A program made the position numbers and the translations under genes. The notes below the pieces were generated by a model. It saw only the letters and a program-made list of their open reading frames with translations, was not told the DNA's origin and ran no database searches. Positions 45,304 to 55,513 of a DNA stretch of 64,000 nt are shown here, in pieces; positions within the stretch are counted from its first letter, which is position 1, and each line of letters begins with the position of its first letter. Source of the DNA: Falciphora oryzae (Eukaryota > Ascomycota > Sordariomycetes > Magnaporthales > Magnaporthaceae); contig JNVV01000029.1 of assembly GCA_000733355.1 (NCBI GenBank), positions 259,768-323,767 of the forward strand, written 5' to 3'.

Positions 45304-47850
45304 ATGGCTTCTGTCGGCAGCGCAGCAGCCGGCGGAAGCGACGGGGCAGGCACCCAAAGGCCACGAGCTGAAGGCAACAAGGGAGGGCGCGGCGGCCGCG
45401 GCGGGCGAGGCCGGGGCCGGGGCGACTCGAGCGCACGCGGCGGTGGAGGCGGCGGCAGGCAACGGGGCAGGGGAAGAGGGAGCTCCAATGCCCAAGGAGG
45501 CGACACCTCAACCGCACCAACCCCAGATGCGCAAGCCAAGCCGCCGGCGACGGGCGGCGGCGACGAGGCAGACGGCGATGCCGACGGCGACGTGTGCTTC
45601 ATCTGCGCCAACCCCGTGACGCACAGCTCGATCGCGCCCTGCAACCACATCACATGCCACATCTGCGCGCTCCGCATGCGGGCCCTTTATAAGAACAAGG
45701 ACTGCCCGCACTGCCGGACCGCGGCGCCGTTTGTCATCTTCACCGACGACACGACCAAGCGGTTCGACGAGTACACGGCCGCCGACATCTCGAGCGCCGA
45801 CGAGAACATCGGCATCCGCTACACCAACGAGGACATTGTGGGCGACACGGTGCTGCTGCTGAGGTACAACTGCCCGGACGCGTCGTGCGACTACGCCGGC
45901 CTGGGCTGGCCCGACCTGCACCGGCACACGCGGTCGGCGCACAACAAGCGCATGTGCGACCTCTGCACGCGCAACAAGAAGGTCTTCACGCACGAGCACG
46001 AGCTGTTCAGCGACAAGGGCGTCGGCGACCACATGCGCAACGGCGACGACAAGCCCGGCGCCGAGAACCAGAGCGGCTTCCGCGGCCATCCGCTCTGCGC
46101 CTTCTGCGGCGAGCGCTTCTACGACGACGACAAGCTGTACGAGCACTGCCGCCACAAGCACGAGCGCTGCTTCATCTGCGACCGCAGGGACTCGCGCCAG
46201 CCTCACTACTACCGCGACTACGACTCGCTCGAGAAGCACTTCCGCAACGACCACTTTCTGTGTGCCGACAGGGAGTGCCTGGAGAAGAAATTCGTCGTCT
46301 TCGACTCCGAGATGGATCTCAAGGCGCACCAGCTGAGCGAGCACGGGAACTCGCTGTCCAAGGACCTGAGGAGGGACGCTAGGCAGGTGGACATGGCCGG
46401 ATTCGATATCAGGCCATCGTACCAACAAGAGAGGAGAGATGGAGGCAGTGGCAGTGGCGGCGGCGGGGGGAGGGACGGTCGGGATGGCGGCAGGGAAGGG
46501 CGCGGACGAGGCCGTGATCCAAATGCAGAGCCCATTCCCGCGAGCTCGGCTCAACCAATGCGGAGAGACGAGATCGCATTCCAGCGCCAGATGGCTATCC
46601 ATTCTGCGCAGTCGGTTACGAGCAGGACATTTGGTGGACAACTCACCACGCCCTCCTCAAGCCAGAATGCCGCTCCGTCTCGTGCCGCCGGCGGTGGTGG
46701 TGGTGGGGCCTCGACGGGGGCCGGACGGGGCCAAGGCGGCGCGCCCCCTGCCGACGCCTTGGCGACGCTCTCACTGACAGGCGCCGCGAACCCGACGCCT
46801 CAGGACCACGCCCGCCTTGCGCGGCACGGCGCTGTGATTGAGCGCGCAACCAACCTTCTTGGCAACGACGCTTCCAAGATGGCAACATTCCGGCAGCACA
46901 TCTCTTCGTACAAGCAGGGCTCTCTAACAGCGGGGCAGCTCGTTGACGGCTTCTTTGCACTCTTCAGCGACACTTCTTCAAACGCACTGGGCACGCTCGT
47001 TCGAGAAGTGTCGGAGCTGTTCGAGGACAAGGCCAAAGGTGACGCCCTGCGCAAGGCCTGGCAGGACTGGCGCGCTATCAACGAGGACTACCCCTCGCTG
47101 CCGGGCCTGGGCGGCATGCACGGCGCCACCTCGTCGTCTAGCGGATGGGCCGGCGCTGTCGGCGCCTCACCGCTGATATTGGGCGGCGCGACGGTGACGC
47201 AGCAGCAGAGGCACACAACGCGGGTGCTGAAGCTCAAAAACAGCACACGGCGCGGGAGCACCTCGAGCGCTGGCTCGTCGGCCCCGTCAGTCAGCGGGAG
47301 CAACGCGCCCTCGGTACCAGGCGCGACTTGGGTTGCGGGCTCGTCGAACAGTAGAGCTGGACGCCCACAAACAACCTCGTCGGCCGCGTTCCCCGCGCTG
47401 CCCAGTGGGAACAAAGGCGGTGCGTCGAAGACCCCTGCCCAGCCCTCCTGGATTGGCGGGACTTCTTCGTCGGCTGGTAGGGCCAGCGCGAGCAACGCGC
47501 CACGGCCTGCGGTCCGGACGGCAGCGACAGCTGTCGGTGGCGGCAGCAGCAGCGGCGGCGGCGGAGGCAACGCTCGTCGGCCAGCGGGTGGAGAGGACGC
47601 GTTCCCCGCGCTTCCTGCGGCCCCGAAACCTCTCACCACCATCTTCGGCTATGGGTCGGGGGCGGTGCGTCGAGACCTGGGCGGGTCCAGGAACACGGGT
47701 TTCTCGTGGGGAGGGGCATCGGGCGAGGGCGAGTCGTCGGCTCAGAACGGCGGCGGCGAGGACGGCGAGGCCGACGCGGGCGGGGCGGGGGGTAAGGGCG
47801 GGAAGAAGAAGAAGCAGGGCAAGAAGCAGGTGCTCGTGCAGTGGGGATAA
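45304..47850 (+). CDS. hel2: RING E3 ubiquitin ligase, HEL2/ZNF598 type
   Basis: Intronless, 848 aa from the first ATG at 45304 (an in-frame GTG 51 bp upstream is not needed). Family role: ubiquitinates 40S proteins on collided ribosomes and starts ribosome-associated quality control in the cytosol. An RGG-like Gly/Arg-rich N-terminus (about 30-75) precedes the C3HC4 RING at about 98-140 (CFICANPVTHSSIAPCNHIT...CPHCR). Then come the C2H2-type fingers of this family (CDYAGLGWPDLHRHTRSAH, CAFCGERFYDDDKLYEH, CADRECLEKKFVVFDSEMDL). The C-terminal half is Gly/Ser/Ala-rich with short FPALP motifs repeated three times, and the end is Lys-rich (GGKKKKQGKKQVLVQWG). The order and length fit fungal HEL2. 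Confidence 0.93.
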   Translation: MASVGSAAAGGSDGAGTQRPRAEGNKGGRGGRGGRGRGRGDSSARGGGGGGRQRGRGRGSSNAQGGDTSTAPTPDAQAKPPATGGGDEADGDADGDVCFICANPVTHSSIAPCNHITCHICALRMRALYKNKDCPHCRTAAPFVIFTDDTTKRFDEYTAADISSADENIGIRYTNEDIVGDTVLLLRYNCPDASCDYAGLGWPDLHRHTRSAHNKRMCDLCTRNKKVFTHEHELFSDKGVGDHMRNGDDKPGAENQSGFRGHPLCAFCGERFYDDDKLYEHCRHKHERCFICDRRDSRQPHYYRDYDSLEKHFRNDHFLCADRECLEKKFVVFDSEMDLKAHQLSEHGNSLSKDLRRDARQVDMAGFDIRPSYQQERRDGGSGSGGGGGRDGRDGGREGRGRGRDPNAEPIPASSAQPMRRDEIAFQRQMAIHSAQSVTSRTFGGQLTTPSSSQNAAPSRAAGGGGGGASTGAGRGQGGAPPADALATLSLTGAANPTPQDHARLARHGAVIERATNLLGNDASKMATFRQHISSYKQGSLTAGQLVDGFFALFSDTSSNALGTLVREVSELFEDKAKGDALRKAWQDWRAINEDYPSLPGLGGMHGATSSSSGWAGAVGASPLILGGATVTQQQRHTTRVLKLKNSTRRGSTSSAGSSAPSVSGSNAPSVPGATWVAGSSNSRAGRPQTTSSAAFPALPSGNKGGASKTPAQPSWIGGTSSSAGRASASNAPRPAVRTAATAVGGGSSSGGGGGNARRPAGGEDAFPALPAAPKPLTTIFGYGSGAVRRDLGGSRNTGFSWGGASGEGESSAQNGGGEDGEADAGGAGGKGGKKKKQGKKQVLVQWG

Positions 47851-48412
47851 ATGCTGACACATAGTCATTGGGCCTCCCTTTTTTTTTCTCCCCTGGTATG
47901 GATGGAAAAGTGGTGTGTATTATGAGCCAGCGCAGATCTGGGTAGCGGGCGAATCTATTTAGAATATGTCCTCCTTTTTTTCGCGTGGCGGAACGTCCAG
48001 GTCAAGACTAAGTAGCACCGATAGATAGGCTCGCTCGTTCACGACCACAAAGATGGCACCCCCCCATTGCATCAATTATCTTGTTATATCTTTGCTGTAC
48101 CCCGATCCTTATCCTTTCTTGTTCCAGTATTCATCCCTATTCCCGTACCCCTTCCTATTCTTTACTTTTTTTTACACCCTCTCTTTTTTCCTCTCTTTTT
48201 ATTAGATAACGGAGCATCCATGTCAAGATCGGAACAGCACTGACAGACAGGCCACCGAGCGGCATGGCTGACCCGTGCTGCGGCACGTGCGTGGCCGGTT
48301 CGTTCACCCATTGCCAAGGTTTGTGTCGATCGCACTCTTAGACATCTGATGGATGAGGTGTCTCGACAAGAGACAAAATCCCGTTCCAAATAACAGTTTA
48401 TCCCGAGCGACA
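47851..48412. other. Intergenic region between HEL2 and GH31 genes
   Basis: 562 bp with several T-rich tracts (for example near 48160-48200). Contains the HEL2 3' end and the GH31 promoter. An in-frame ATG at 48353 precedes the preferred GH31 start. Confidence 0.55.
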
Positions 48413-51052
48413 ATGGGGACACCAGAGCTATTAGATTCTTGGGTGGCCGGTTCCGCCAGCTCAACGAAAACAAAGGGCAAAGGCGGCGAAGCCGTCGGGG
48501 ACAAGTACCGGTTCACGGTCCTTACCGATGGTCTCGTGCGCTACGAGTGGGCGCCGGATGGCTGCTTCGAGGACCGACCCTCGGCCTTCGCCATGCACAG
48601 AAGCAGCGCGGGCACCGACGACTTCACTGCCGAGACCACGGACGAGGGCTGGCTAGAGATCACGACGCGCAGGCTCAAGCTGACGTACAACTGCGGCGAG
48701 TTCAGCCCGCACGGCCTGTTTGCGCTCGTCTTCGGCCACACCCGCAGCCTCTGGCGCTACGGCGAGGACAAGCCCGCAGAAAACCTAGGCGGGACTGCCC
48801 GTACCCTCGACGGTGTCGACGGCCGCGCCGACTGGGGCACGGGCGTCATGTCTCGCAAGGGCTACGCCAGCATTGATGACTCCAGCTCCATGCTCTTCAC
48901 CAGCGACGGCTTCGTTGCCCCGCGCAAGCCAGGCAGCGGCCGCGTGGACGGCTATTTGTTTGCGTACGGTCACGACTACCGCGACGCCATTAAAGCCTTT
49001 TATACCATTTCGGGCTCTCCGCCGGTTCTACCGCGCTGGGCGCTCGGGAACTGGTGGAGTCGCTACTACCCCTATTCCGCCGAGTCGTACCTCGGGCTCA
49101 TGGACGAATTCCGCGACCACAGCGTCCCGCTGTCCGTCGCCGTGCTGGACATGGACTGGCACCTCACCCGATCCGACCGGCGCGTCGCCAAGGCCGGGCA
49201 GACGGGCTGGACGGGCTACACGTGGAACCGGAAGCTCTTCCGGGATCCGCCGGGCTTCCTGGCGGCGCTGCACAAGCGCGGGCTCAGGGTAACGCTGAAC
49301 GAGCACCCGGCCGACGGCGTGCACAGCTACGAGGAGCGGTACGCCGAGTTCGCGCGCGCCGTGGGGCGCGACCCGTCCACCAAGGAGCCCGTGGCTTTTG
49401 ACATCACCAACAGGCGGTACGCGCAGGCCTACTTCGACGTCCTGCTGCGCCCGCTCGGCTGCGACTTTTGGTGGGTCGACTGGCAGCAGGGCGAGCACTC
49501 GCGCCTGCCCGGCGTCGACCCGCTGTGGGTGCTAAACCACCTTCACACGGCCGCCAGCGCCAGGTGGCAGCGGCGGCCGCTCATCCTCTCACGGTACGCC
49601 GGCGCCGGCAGCCACCGATATCCCATCGGCTTCTCGGGGGACACGGTCGTGTCGTGGGCGTGCCTGCGCTTCCAGCCGGCCTTTACTGCGACGGCGGCCA
49701 ACGTCGGGTACGGCTGGTGGAGCCACGACATCGGCGGGCACATGGGCGGCGCCAGGGACGACGAGTTGACGGCGCGCTGGGTCCAGCTGGGCTGCTTCTC
49801 ACCGATCCTGCGCTTGCACTCGACGCGGAGCTACTGGGTCGCCAAGGAGCCCTGGCGCCTGCCGGCTGGCGGGCCGCGCGAGGCCGCGACGCTGTTTCTC
49901 AGGCTGCGCCACCGCCTGCTGCCGTACCTGCACTCGATGAACGTCCGCGCCGCGAGGGAAGGCATGCCGCTCGTCCAGCCGCTTTACTGGGAGTATCCGG
50001 GGCGGGACGAGGCGTACAAATATGAAAACAGCTACTTCTTTGGCACGGAGCTGCTCGTCCTGCCCATCACTGAGCCGGCCGACGCCAAGCTCGGCCTGGC
50101 CCGGACCAAGGGGTGGCTGCCGCCGGGGACATGGGTCGACTTCTTCGAAGGGACCCTGTACGGCGGCGACCGCGAGCTGTGGGTTAGCCGCCCGCTTGAC
50201 CTCTACCCTGTTTTCGCCAAGGCCGGGGCGATTATCCCGATGGACGAGGCGGCCGAGCCTGCCAACGGCGGCGCGAACCCCGAGGTCCTTGAGGTGGTGA
50301 TCGTGGTTGGTGCGGACGGGGCCTTTGACCTGCACGAAGAGGTGGAGGAAGCAGAGCGCCCCGTCCGTGATGACGGTTCAGACGATGCCACGCTTGTGCA
50401 GCCTCCAGAGCCGGGTCTCGAGCTGGTCACCACCTCGATCCGGTTTAACCAGGCCAAGGGCAGGGTGGACATCAAGCAGCCGCCCGGTAGCAGCTCGCCC
50501 CTGCCGCGAGGGAAGCGCACCCGGACCTGGAGGCTCACCTTCCTGGGCTGGTACGCCGTGGACGCGGATGCCTTCTCGGCCTATCTGGAAGACAGTCAGG
50601 ACACCCTAAAGTCGGAGATCACCAAGGACCGCCCCGGCATCGGCCTCAAGATCCACGACGTCCCCATCGACGCGCACCTCATCATAAAGCTGGGCGCCAC
50701 GCGGCTGCCCGGGGGCCCGAGGTTTCCGCAAAACAGCCCGCACCACCAAATCCAGTCGATACTCGACGCCGCACAGATCGAGTACGTGCTGAAGGATGCT
50801 GTCATGGGCGTGCTGGGCCCCGCGGACACTAATTGGCACTCCCCGACAAAGATCGAGATCCTGAGGCGCCTGGAGGCCATCGACATGAGTGAAGGGCTTC
50901 GTGTTGCCGTCACGGAGATTCTGGTTGCAGATGAAGGGGCTCGGCCCACTTATGTAGAGACTTATTCGCCCGAGTGGAAAATAGAGGTCGGGCAAGACCA
51001 GACCGAAGTAAAAAGGAAAGGGAAAGGGAAAAGTAATAAAGTTACTGCTTGA
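48413..51052 (+). CDS. GH31 family glycosidase, intracellular
   Basis: Intronless; 879 aa from the ATG at 48413, chosen over an in-frame ATG at 48353 because of the better CGACAATGG context. Retaining glycoside hydrolase or transglycosylase of GH31 (alpha-glucosidase clan). After a beta-sandwich-like N-domain the TIM barrel shows WALGNWWSRYYPYS, LDMDWHLTR, the nucleophile motif WWVDWQQGEHSR (Asp356), LSRYAGAGSHRYPIGFSGDT (acid/base Asp410) and WWSHDIGGHMGG. The nucleophile context is WVDWQQ, not the WIDMNE of classical alpha-glucosidases, so substrate is open. No signal peptide, so probably cytosolic. The last 200 residues form an unusual extension ending in KRKGKGKSNK. Confidence 0.92.
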   Translation: MGTPELLDSWVAGSASSTKTKGKGGEAVGDKYRFTVLTDGLVRYEWAPDGCFEDRPSAFAMHRSSAGTDDFTAETTDEGWLEITTRRLKLTYNCGEFSPHGLFALVFGHTRSLWRYGEDKPAENLGGTARTLDGVDGRADWGTGVMSRKGYASIDDSSSMLFTSDGFVAPRKPGSGRVDGYLFAYGHDYRDAIKAFYTISGSPPVLPRWALGNWWSRYYPYSAESYLGLMDEFRDHSVPLSVAVLDMDWHLTRSDRRVAKAGQTGWTGYTWNRKLFRDPPGFLAALHKRGLRVTLNEHPADGVHSYEERYAEFARAVGRDPSTKEPVAFDITNRRYAQAYFDVLLRPLGCDFWWVDWQQGEHSRLPGVDPLWVLNHLHTAASARWQRRPLILSRYAGAGSHRYPIGFSGDTVVSWACLRFQPAFTATAANVGYGWWSHDIGGHMGGARDDELTARWVQLGCFSPILRLHSTRSYWVAKEPWRLPAGGPREAATLFLRLRHRLLPYLHSMNVRAAREGMPLVQPLYWEYPGRDEAYKYENSYFFGTELLVLPITEPADAKLGLARTKGWLPPGTWVDFFEGTLYGGDRELWVSRPLDLYPVFAKAGAIIPMDEAAEPANGGANPEVLEVVIVVGADGAFDLHEEVEEAERPVRDDGSDDATLVQPPEPGLELVTTSIRFNQAKGRVDIKQPPGSSSPLPRGKRTRTWRLTFLGWYAVDADAFSAYLEDSQDTLKSEITKDRPGIGLKIHDVPIDAHLIIKLGATRLPGGPRFPQNSPHHQIQSILDAAQIEYVLKDAVMGVLGPADTNWHSPTKIEILRRLEAIDMSEGLRVAVTEILVADEGARPTYVETYSPEWKIEVGQDQTEVKRKGKGKSNKVTA

Positions 51053-51393
51053 GCCAGGGCAAAGGCACTGCCCGGGCAGCACCGGGTACTACATTTGGCA
51101 AAGGCACCCTATTACATCTACGTGTCAAACGGGTAAATGTATTATTGATGATGGCTTCAGCATTCTACGTGCTGGTTAGCGATCCCTACGTGCTTGACAA
51201 ATGACTCCCAAAAGTAAGTAAGAACAATAAAATCACGTGGCGCTGAAAAGGAAATAGGATGCACAAAAGGCTCGTGCGCGATACAAGAACATGTCAAAAC
51301 AAAAATGCCATACTTTTGCCAATCCTAAACTCGCTTATCCCCATGGACATCCGACCGACAAAGACGACCACCCACTTTTGCCTATCACCACCT
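51053..51393. other. Convergent intergenic region
   Basis: 3' ends of the GH31 gene (+) and the Cys-rich membrane protein gene (-). Nothing else recognised. Confidence 0.5.
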
Positions 51394-52389
51394 TCATGAA
51401 GCCGGACTCCTCGTTTCGGTAAAAGGGCTGGGGTGGTACTGGCTGGGCGTGGCCATCGTCGAGACCCCGGCGGTCGGCACGGGGCTGGCGGGGAGCTCCT
51501 GCGGCGTCTGGCCCGGCAGTTCCGACCGCGCGTGTGCGTCCGAGCCGAGCTCCTGCGGCGGCTGGTGGTGGAAGCTGGGTGGCGCCCCGGGCTTGCCGTA
51601 GAAGGACCCGTCGTGCCCGGCCGTCGTGGCGCTCGCCGGCGCCTCCACCAGCGCGCTCGAGCCGCCGTGCTTCTCGCTGATTCCCGCGGCGGCCCCGTCT
51701 GCGCCCCCGTCGGGCGGCGCCTGGTACGCGTGCGCGGCCCTCCTCCGCCTCCTGAGGAAGAAGAAGACGGCGAGGCCGATCAGGCCGATGCCGGCTACGG
51801 CGCCGATGACGATGCCCGCGATGGCGCCGCCCGAAACAGCGGAAGACTCCGCCGGGGGCGCGGGCGTGGGGGTCGAGGTCCTGTCCGGGGCCGTGGACGA
51901 CGTTGTCTGGGCGGGGCCCGAGGCTGTGGCGAAGGGCGCCGTCGCCGTCGCGCTGACGATGGAGAAGAGGTCAAAGGGCAGGGAGGTGGCGCGCGGCCGG
52001 CTGGAGTTGAGGCTGCTGTGGACGCTGCTGAGGTGGCTGAAGGTGACGTTGTTGAGCGGGTCGTGGTGGGTGCTCCAGCAGATGCCCGCGGCCTGCCCGG
52101 GCGTCTCGCTGCACTTCTCGAAGCCGGAGCGGCAGCAGAACTTGCGCTTGCCGTCGGTGCAGTTTATCGTCGAGCCGTCCGACTTGCAGGGCGACTCGAA
52201 CCCCCAGCAGACGCGGCCCTTGTCCGGCGGGCCGTCGCAGCAGTACTGCTGCCCGGTGTTGGGGTCGCGCGCGCACGCGTTGCCGGGCGGCCTGCACGCC
52301 GCCGTGTCCATGCCGGGGCATTCGAACTTGGTCTGATTGGTCGAGAACTGCCAGTTGTTGAAATACGCCACGGGGTCTGGTGCCGTCAT
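51394..52389 (-). CDS. Cys-rich single-pass membrane protein
   Basis: 331 aa from the ATG at 52389; the open frame extends upstream through an Arg/Pro-rich stretch without a Met that fits better. Residues 1-110 hold twelve cysteines, including two Cys-Cys pairs (QQYCCDG, KFCCRSG) and FSTNQTKFECPGMDTAACRP. A Ser/Thr/Pro-rich stalk (about 120-185) and one membrane segment at about 188-212 (GGAIAGIVIGAVAGIGLIGL) followed by RRRRR come next. The cytosolic tail (about 115 aa) is Pro/Ser-rich. The basic stop-transfer run puts the N-terminus outside, although no cleavable signal peptide is seen. I recall similar ascomycete proteins starting with the same FSTNQT block; function unknown, possibly wall or surface sensing (speculative). 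Confidence 0.83.
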   Translation of the reverse strand: MTAPDPVAYFNNWQFSTNQTKFECPGMDTAACRPPGNACARDPNTGQQYCCDGPPDKGRVCWGFESPCKSDGSTINCTDGKRKFCCRSGFEKCSETPGQAAGICWSTHHDPLNNVTFSHLSSVHSSLNSSRPRATSLPFDLFSIVSATATAPFATASGPAQTTSSTAPDRTSTPTPAPPAESSAVSGGAIAGIVIGAVAGIGLIGLAVFFFLRRRRRAAHAYQAPPDGGADGAAAGISEKHGGSSALVEAPASATTAGHDGSFYGKPGAPPSFHHQPPQELGSDAHARSELPGQTPQELPASPVPTAGVSTMATPSQYHPSPFTETRSPAS

Positions 52390-53394
52390 CTTTGCTGATT
52401 TTTCCTGTTCTCTTTCCCTAGTCGCGTTCCTTTTGTTTTCTCCTTCACTCGATAGTCTCGGGGGACGAGTGGGAAGATTCGGGGGCGGCGGGCGGCGGGC
52501 GCAACCCAGGAGAGGAGGGGATGTTTGCAACCCCGGTCAGGCTGGACTCCGCCGGCAAGCTATGTAATTCGCGGACGTGTGGGGAGGGCAATCTTCCCTT
52601 CTCCAGATGCGAAGGAAAGGTAGATCAGGCCACAAGGTAGTATCAAAGGATGTCGATTGTCATCTACGATATCCGTCGCTAGATTCGGTATGGATATGGC
52701 ACGGGCACCCAGATCGATGAAAGAAAGGAAGAAGAATCCGGGGAGGCAGCACACGGACTGCGCAGTCAACTACGGCATCTGCCTACGCGCCCAGCCACAG
52801 GAGGATCCGAAGCCAAACATATCAAGTCAGAAGAGCCACGGAGGGGGGCAAGATGCACGGAGGCGCGGGAACCAGGGTCAAAGACCCCTGTGAGAGGCCA
52901 CCCAAGCATGGTGGCGCGTGCCATTGGGCCACAGGGGGGGCGATCGCCGTCGCACGATCCGCAGATTATCCGGCCAAGAATACCGTTTGCGGTCTGTTAA
53001 CGCCGAGTGAGCGTGGCTGACATTGGAGGGTGCCCGAGTCGATCCGAGAGGGGGATATGAAAAGCTGCTGCTGTGTTGCCGCTTCTCACATAGTTCATGT
53101 CGCTGCCGACGCCTCTCGTGACGTGAGCGTGTCTAACCCCTGCCATCCGAACTCGCATGCGGACTGTCGTGGAGTCCAGCGGTTCGGGCTGCAGGGCTGC
53201 GCGCTAAGACGGACAGAAGCGCCCAGCAAGGCCTAAATCCCGATCGGCTGATCCTGGCCGCCTGGCCCGTCCAGGCCAGGCTTGATCTCGGACAAATTCG
53301 CACTCCGTGGGTGCGTCAGGAAACCGAAACCGCTCGCACAAGAAATGATACAGCGAACAACACGCGGCAACGGCTTCCATCAATCTCCCCCAAA
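52390..53394. other. Intergenic region, 1 kb
   Basis: Upstream of the Cys-rich membrane protein gene and downstream of the Rpr2-like gene, both on the minus strand. No gene, repeat or RNA recognised. Confidence 0.5.
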
Positions 53395-54024
53395 TTATTT
53401 TTTCATAAAATCCGCCAAAGACAGGCCGGGTTTTCTGGCGGTGTCTTTTTGTGCCTGGCTCAGCAAGGCTTGGAGACCTGCCTTCCGGCTCTTTGCGCGC
53501 TTCTTGCTGCTTGAGTTTGCCGACGGCTGAGGCTTTTCCGCCTCCGTGTTTCCAGCCACCGCTTTCGAGGACGATGGCGGCGCTGCTGCTGCCACCTTTG
53601 GTCTCCTCCGCACGACCGCGGGGGCAGGAGGAAGAGTGATCTTGGTATACCGGTGGCACATGCCGCAGGTATATGTCTTTGAGGAGCCCTGCCGCTCCTT
53701 GCTGCCCGCCTCGGGCCCTGTTGCTGGACGTGCCGGCGTCTTGCTTGCTTTGGGGTTTGGCCGCTGACGGGGCTTCCTTTTGGACCGTGCTGCTGCCACG
53801 GCCTCCATCTTTAGTGCGTCTCCGTGCCCGGGGACCATTATATGACCGCAGCTTGTGCACACGTGCTGCCTTTGCACATCGGAGAGCGGAATGTCGTGGC
53901 ACAGAAGCAGCGCGTTGCGCCGGCTCATCAGGTAAGCCGACGCCTCGGGCGCCGACTTGGCCAGCAGGTGCGCCGCATCGGTCAGAAAGCTCATCTGACC
54001 GGCGAGGTGGTCGAGTTGTGCCAT
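53395..54024 (-). CDS. RNase P/MRP subunit, Rpr2/Snm1 family
   Basis: Single-exon frame of 209 aa. The family (yeast Rpr2 and Snm1, human Rpp21) supplies a zinc-binding subunit of nuclear RNase P or RNase MRP, for tRNA 5' processing or rRNA processing. Residues 5-45 are the N-terminal helices (LAGQMSFLTDAAHLLAK, YLMSRRNALLLCHDIPL). The zinc ribbon is Cys56-x2-Cys59 (CTSCGHIMVPG) and Cys120-x2-Cys123 (CGMCHRYTKI), separated by a basic linker (KRKPRQRPNPKASK). The C-terminal tail is Ser/Lys-rich, with GLSLADFMKK at the end. Whether it is Rpr2 or Snm1 cannot be decided from this sequence. Confidence 0.88.
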   Translation of the reverse strand: MAQLDHLAGQMSFLTDAAHLLAKSAPEASAYLMSRRNALLLCHDIPLSDVQRQHVCTSCGHIMVPGHGDALKMEAVAAARSKRKPRQRPNPKASKTPARPATGPEAGSKERQGSSKTYTCGMCHRYTKITLPPAPAVVRRRPKVAAAAPPSSSKAVAGNTEAEKPQPSANSSSKKRAKSRKAGLQALLSQAQKDTARKPGLSLADFMKK

Positions 54025-54398
54025 ATTTTGGTTGTGCTTGAGATCTGTAGCCGCGTCGATGATGTTATGCTGGTTTGCGGGAGCTCTGCTGTCTCATTTG
54101 ATGTCGTTCTCATTCATGAAATTCTCCAGGGACCAGCCCTGAATCGACGCGGCAAGCACGCACAAAGTCTGGTTAAATTGTGGGGCAAAAGCGCTTGACA
54201 GGTGGGGCCTTCAGCGGCTGGGTCCTGCCTTCTGCCGCTGACCTTGCCTGGAGCTCACTAACATCCGGGCGGTACCAATAACATGAGCCTTACATAAAGC
54301 TCCGAGCATTGGAAGCATATGCTTCACGATCCATCGACCAATTATCGCGTTGACACTGGGCTGAAATGAGCTTGCATTCCCATCCTCCGTTGCTCCTC
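54025..54398. other. Intergenic region between DUF866 and Rpr2-like genes
   Basis: 374 bp: 3' end of the DUF866 gene and promoter of the Rpr2-like gene, both minus strand. Nothing further recognised. Confidence 0.5.
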
Positions 54399-55085
54399 TC
54401 AAGCCCGCTGGATATCCCACTTGAGATCCTTGATGCTGACCTCATCGCCGGCCTTCTCATCGTACTCGAACCACTCACCCTCTGTGAGGTCAATGTCGGT
54501 GAACTTGGTTCCAGACTCGGCTCCTTCGGCCATCCAGTTGCCCTTGTTCAACGAAGCACAGGCTGTCAGCGCTTTTAACTCATGTGCCCTGATCGGATCA
54601 CATTAACATACCTCGGGCTTGAATTCGGTAAACTCGAGTCCACGGCAGTCGAATTCGATGACCTTTTGTCGCTTGGCTGGCTCTGAGGCTTCGTATGCAG
54701 TCGGGGCGACCTTGATCGAGGCTGAGGACTCCCTCTGTTGTCCAGAGACGTTAACGCGACGAGCCTGACCTTCATCTCCGGTAGTGGTCGCTTTACAAAC
54801 CTTGCAGTTCTTGCACTTCCACACAAAGTTTGCCTCTCCTCTGCTTCCGCTGATCTCGTTTGTCTCAAAGCGGCTGACGCCAACCCAGTTGGCGTGAGTC
54901 TCTCGGCATGACGTGCACTGGACTTTAAAGGTGTACCAGAACGGGTCCCCTTCAGTGTCGCTGGGGCGGAGGTTTGTAACCCTGATGGCTGCGGTTTAGA
55001 TTGATACCTTGACGCGACTGCGAAGGGGGCCTAGCTCATCCTGGACTCACCCCTGCATCTCTGCGGTCAGCGTCAGGGCAAACAT
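54399..55085 (-). CDS. DUF866 (UPF0587) CxxC zinc-binding protein
   Basis: Four exons assembled with matching phase: 55085-55051, 54981-54801, 54734-54612 and 54542-54399; introns are 69, 66 and 69 bp. Spliced length 160 aa, the usual size of the C1orf123/YCR090C family. It begins MFALTLTAEMQGVTNLRP and has two CxxC pairs (VQCTSCRETHANW and WKCKNCK), followed by RESSASI, EFDCRGLEFTEFKP, and ends in GEWFEYDEKAGDEVSIKDLK. The second intron is a multiple of three and open, so a naive frame runs through it; family conservation (CKNCK joined to RESS) shows it is removed. Molecular function of the family is poorly known. Divergent from the PPR-like gene. Confidence 0.92.
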
Positions 55086-55513
55086 CGTGCCTAGAGGTGC
55101 CTCCTGGGCCGAGCTATTGTTACTAGAGCTCGAATTTCGCTTTCGCGCTGGTTTTCGATCGATGGGAAACTGGTCGAGTTTGAGATACGGACGGAGGACC
55201 AAGCATTCAAACTGCCGTCTGGGCAAACTCGACCACGCAGCCCCGCCTCAAATGCTGAGTGACCTCAGTGACGACGGGCGCGCTGTCCGAAAAAGTGGGG
55301 CTAGATAGAGGGACTTCTTATCGATTAGGCCCATAATTCCTCGTTGCGCACCAATCGGAGGCGCTCGTCGCGCTCCCGCAGCTAGAGCTTTGAACTCGAA
55401 GTCAGGCAATTGGAGATTTTGTGCCCATTGACGGCATCAGACCACACTCCAGGGCTACGCACGCCCTCGCTTCTCGCGAACCGACTTCGAGCCCGAATCG
55501 AAATGTTGCGAGC
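55086..55513. promoter_or_regulatory. Bidirectional promoter of DUF866 and PPR-like genes
   Basis: 428 bp between opposite start codons. No TATA box stands out; both genes look constitutive by family. Confidence 0.5.

Noticed and set aside
45508..46641. 377-codon minus-strand frame
   Set aside because: Antisense to the RING and zinc-finger region of the HEL2-like gene, with no protein features of its own.
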